In this document: positions 4,761 to 5,974 of the stretch, piece after piece
Layout: the number at the start of each line of letters is the position of its first letter
Numbering within the stretch: the first letter of the stretch is position 1
From: Marinilabiliales bacterium
Lineage (GTDB): Bacteria > Bacteroidota > Bacteroidia > Bacteroidales > F082
Assembly (NCBI GenBank): GCA_002869465.1
Contig: PKSW01000113.1
Location: 1-5,974 of the forward strand
Length of the DNA: 5,974 nt
Reading direction: 5' to 3'
Made by a program: the position numbers and the translations under genes
The notes under the pieces: model-generated
Told to the model about the DNA's origin: nothing
The model's input: only the letters and a program-made list of their open reading frames with translations
Databases searched by the model: none

Positions 4761-5929
4761 AGATACAACCCGCAAACAGGATCGGAAAAGTAGAAGAATA
4801 TTACTTCTCAAAAAAGCTTGCTGAAGTCAATATGCTGAAGCAACAGGGAAAACCCATCATCAACCTGGGCATTGGTAGCCCCGACCTCCCCACCCACCCT
4901 GATGTAATTGAGGAACTCAACCGTTCAAGCCGTGAAAAAGGCAGCAATTACTACCAACCGTACCGTGGGATACCGGAACTTAGAGAAGCCTTTTCGGCTT
5001 GGTACCAGGATATTTATAATGTAAATTTAAATCCTGCTAATGAAATTTTACCGCTCATAGGCTCCAAAGAAGGCATCATGCACATTAGCATGGCTTTTGC
5101 CAATCCGGGTGACCAGGTGCTGATCCCAAATCCTGGCTATCCCGCATACACATCTGTTTCAAAACTGCTCAATCTTAATGTTCAGTATTACAATTTGAAT
5201 GAAGACAATAATTGGCTGCCCGATATCAGTGAATTGGAAGCACTTGCTCAGGATAACTGTAAAATCATCTGGATCAATTATCCCCATATGCCCAGCGGCG
5301 CAAAAGCTGATACAAACTCATTCAGAGAATTAATTGAATTTGCCCAATCGAGAAATATATTAGTAGTTCATGACAATCCATACAGCTTGATTTTAAACAA
5401 TGAACCCATGAGTTTACTGCAAGGAATTATATCAAAAAGCCATGTGCTGGAGTTGAATTCGCTGAGTAAATCGCACAATATGGCCGGGTGGCGCATCGGC
5501 ATGGTGGCCGGAAGTGAAGAAAACATCAACCACATCCTAAAAGTGAAAAGCAATTTCGATTCAGGGATGTTCAAGCCGTTGCAGCAAGCGGCAGCAAAGG
5601 CACTGCAGTTACCTCATTCCTGGTATAATGAAATCAATAAGCTGTATAGCGAGCGGCGAAAACTGGTCTGGCAGATTATGGATCAAATGGGTTGCACATA
5701 CGGTAAAAACACATCCGGAATGTTTGTTTGGGCGAAAGTGCCAAATAACTATAAAAACGGGGCTGAATTGTCAGACGAACTATTATATGAACATTCCATA
5801 TTTACGGCTCCGGGCTTTATTTTCGGAAGCAATGGCAACGGCTATACACGTATTTCTCTTTGCGCTGATATGCATCAGTTAAAGGAAGCATTAAAAAGAG
5901 TGGAAACAATTAAAGAACTGATCAAATGA
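4757..5929 (+). CDS. PLP-dependent class I/II aminotransferase, probably for aromatic keto acids or prephenate
   Basis: A 390-residue fold-type I aminotransferase with the expected order of motifs: NLGIGSPDLP at 36-45; YQPYRGIPELREA at 66-78; NYPHMPSGA at 174-182 (Asn174, the ring-contacting Asn; this motif is NPxxPTG in many relatives); HDNPYS at 205-210 (Asp206 for the pyridine nitrogen, Tyr209 for the PLP oxygen); SLSKSHNMAGWRIG at 235-248 with Schiff-base Lys238 and phosphate-binding Arg246; and YTRISL at 363-368 with Arg365 for the substrate carboxylate. Its ATG overlaps the pheA stop (ATGA), and tyrA overlaps its own stop the same way, so it is inferred to transaminate phenylpyruvate and 4-hydroxyphenylpyruvate, or prephenate to arogenate. 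Sequence alone does not separate these, and it resembles aspartate and LL-diaminopimelate aminotransferases, so no gene symbol is given. Confidence 0.92.
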   Translation: MKIQPANRIGKVEEYYFSKKLAEVNMLKQQGKPIINLGIGSPDLPTHPDVIEELNRSSREKGSNYYQPYRGIPELREAFSAWYQDIYNVNLNPANEILPLIGSKEGIMHISMAFANPGDQVLIPNPGYPAYTSVSKLLNLNVQYYNLNEDNNWLPDISELEALAQDNCKIIWINYPHMPSGAKADTNSFRELIEFAQSRNILVVHDNPYSLILNNEPMSLLQGIISKSHVLELNSLSKSHNMAGWRIGMVAGSEENINHILKVKSNFDSGMFKPLQQAAAKALQLPHSWYNEINKLYSERRKLVWQIMDQMGCTYGKNTSGMFVWAKVPNNYKNGAELSDELLYEHSIFTAPGFIFGSNGNGYTRISLCADMHQLKEALKRVETIKELIK

Positions 5930-5974
5930 AAATTTGCATTATTGGATTGGGATTGATGGGTGGCTCGATGGCCA
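5926..5974 (+). CDS. tyrA: Prephenate dehydrogenase, N-terminal fragment (cut by window edge)
   Basis: Only 16 codons lie in the window: MKICIIGLGLMGGSMA. This is a Rossmann beta-alpha start with the GLGLMGGS dinucleotide-binding loop (GxGxxGxS) typical of TyrA-family dehydrogenases, which oxidise prephenate or arogenate on the way to tyrosine using NAD(P)+. The ATG overlaps the stop of the aminotransferase by 4 nt (ATGA), so it belongs to the same operon. The operon context with pheA makes TyrA much more likely than other Rossmann dehydrogenases with a similar start, but the fragment is too short to exclude them from sequence alone. Confidence 0.82.
   Translation, partial: MKICIIGLGLMGGSMA

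Noticed and set aside
5628..5882. Open frame of 84 codons in another plus frame within the aminotransferase
   Set aside because: It overlaps the conserved C-terminal half of the aminotransferase and no frameshift is needed to explain that gene.

Overview
The window looks like the chromosome of a member of the Bacteroidota, perhaps Chitinophagaceae-like (low certainty at family level). Three things suggest this. Promoters match the Bacteroidota pattern TTTG–(about 20 nt)–TAnnTTTG. Convincing Shine-Dalgarno sites are missing in front of almost every gene. The gene content is ordinary core metabolism: a three-gene pnt set and a pheA–aminotransferase–tyrA cluster. No mobile elements, CRISPR arrays, tRNA or rRNA genes were seen.

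Layout. (1) Bases 1-541, minus strand: a SlyD-like FKBP peptidyl-prolyl isomerase, running off the left edge inside its Cys-rich metal-binding tail. (2) Bases 542-661: a divergent intergenic region with a textbook Bacteroidota promoter firing right (TTTG at 611, TACTTTTG at 635) and a weaker candidate firing left. (3) Bases 662-3539: pntAA-pntAB-pntB, the proton-translocating NAD(P) transhydrogenase, with the alpha chain split into two polypeptides. (4) Bases 3540-3899: a 360-base region with no conventional gene but dense regulation. (5) Bases 3900-5974: pheA (prephenate dehydratase), a class I/II aminotransferase and the first 16 codons of tyrA (prephenate dehydrogenase). Adjacent genes here are joined by 4-base ATGA overlaps, so this is one translationally coupled aromatic amino acid operon.

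The highlight is region 4. After an AT-rich inverted repeat that may end the pnt transcript and a promoter (TTTG 3572, TAGATTTG 3598), the leader of the aromatic operon contains two complete transcription attenuators in series. Attenuator 1 has a 17-codon ORF (3625-3678, MHTFSTYFSYYFFYFLR) with 9 Phe/Tyr codons, then alternative hairpins and an intrinsic terminator (3714-3742). Attenuator 2 has a 28-codon ORF (3751-3837) with the cluster YYYFWYFNF, a perfect 7-bp antiterminator (3811-3817 with 3859-3865) and a second intrinsic terminator (3856-3883). Polymerase would have to pass both terminators to reach pheA. The inferred logic is that ribosomes stall at Phe/Tyr (and, in the second, Trp) codons when charged aromatic tRNAs are scarce, which favours antitermination. 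The attenuation mechanism is well known in other bacteria; two in tandem, with overlapping but different codon content, is the unusual feature.

How the genes work together: PheA and TyrA split prephenate between phenylalanine and tyrosine, and the aminotransferase supplies the amino group. The Pnt complex uses the proton gradient to make NADPH from NADH and appears to be an independent upstream unit.
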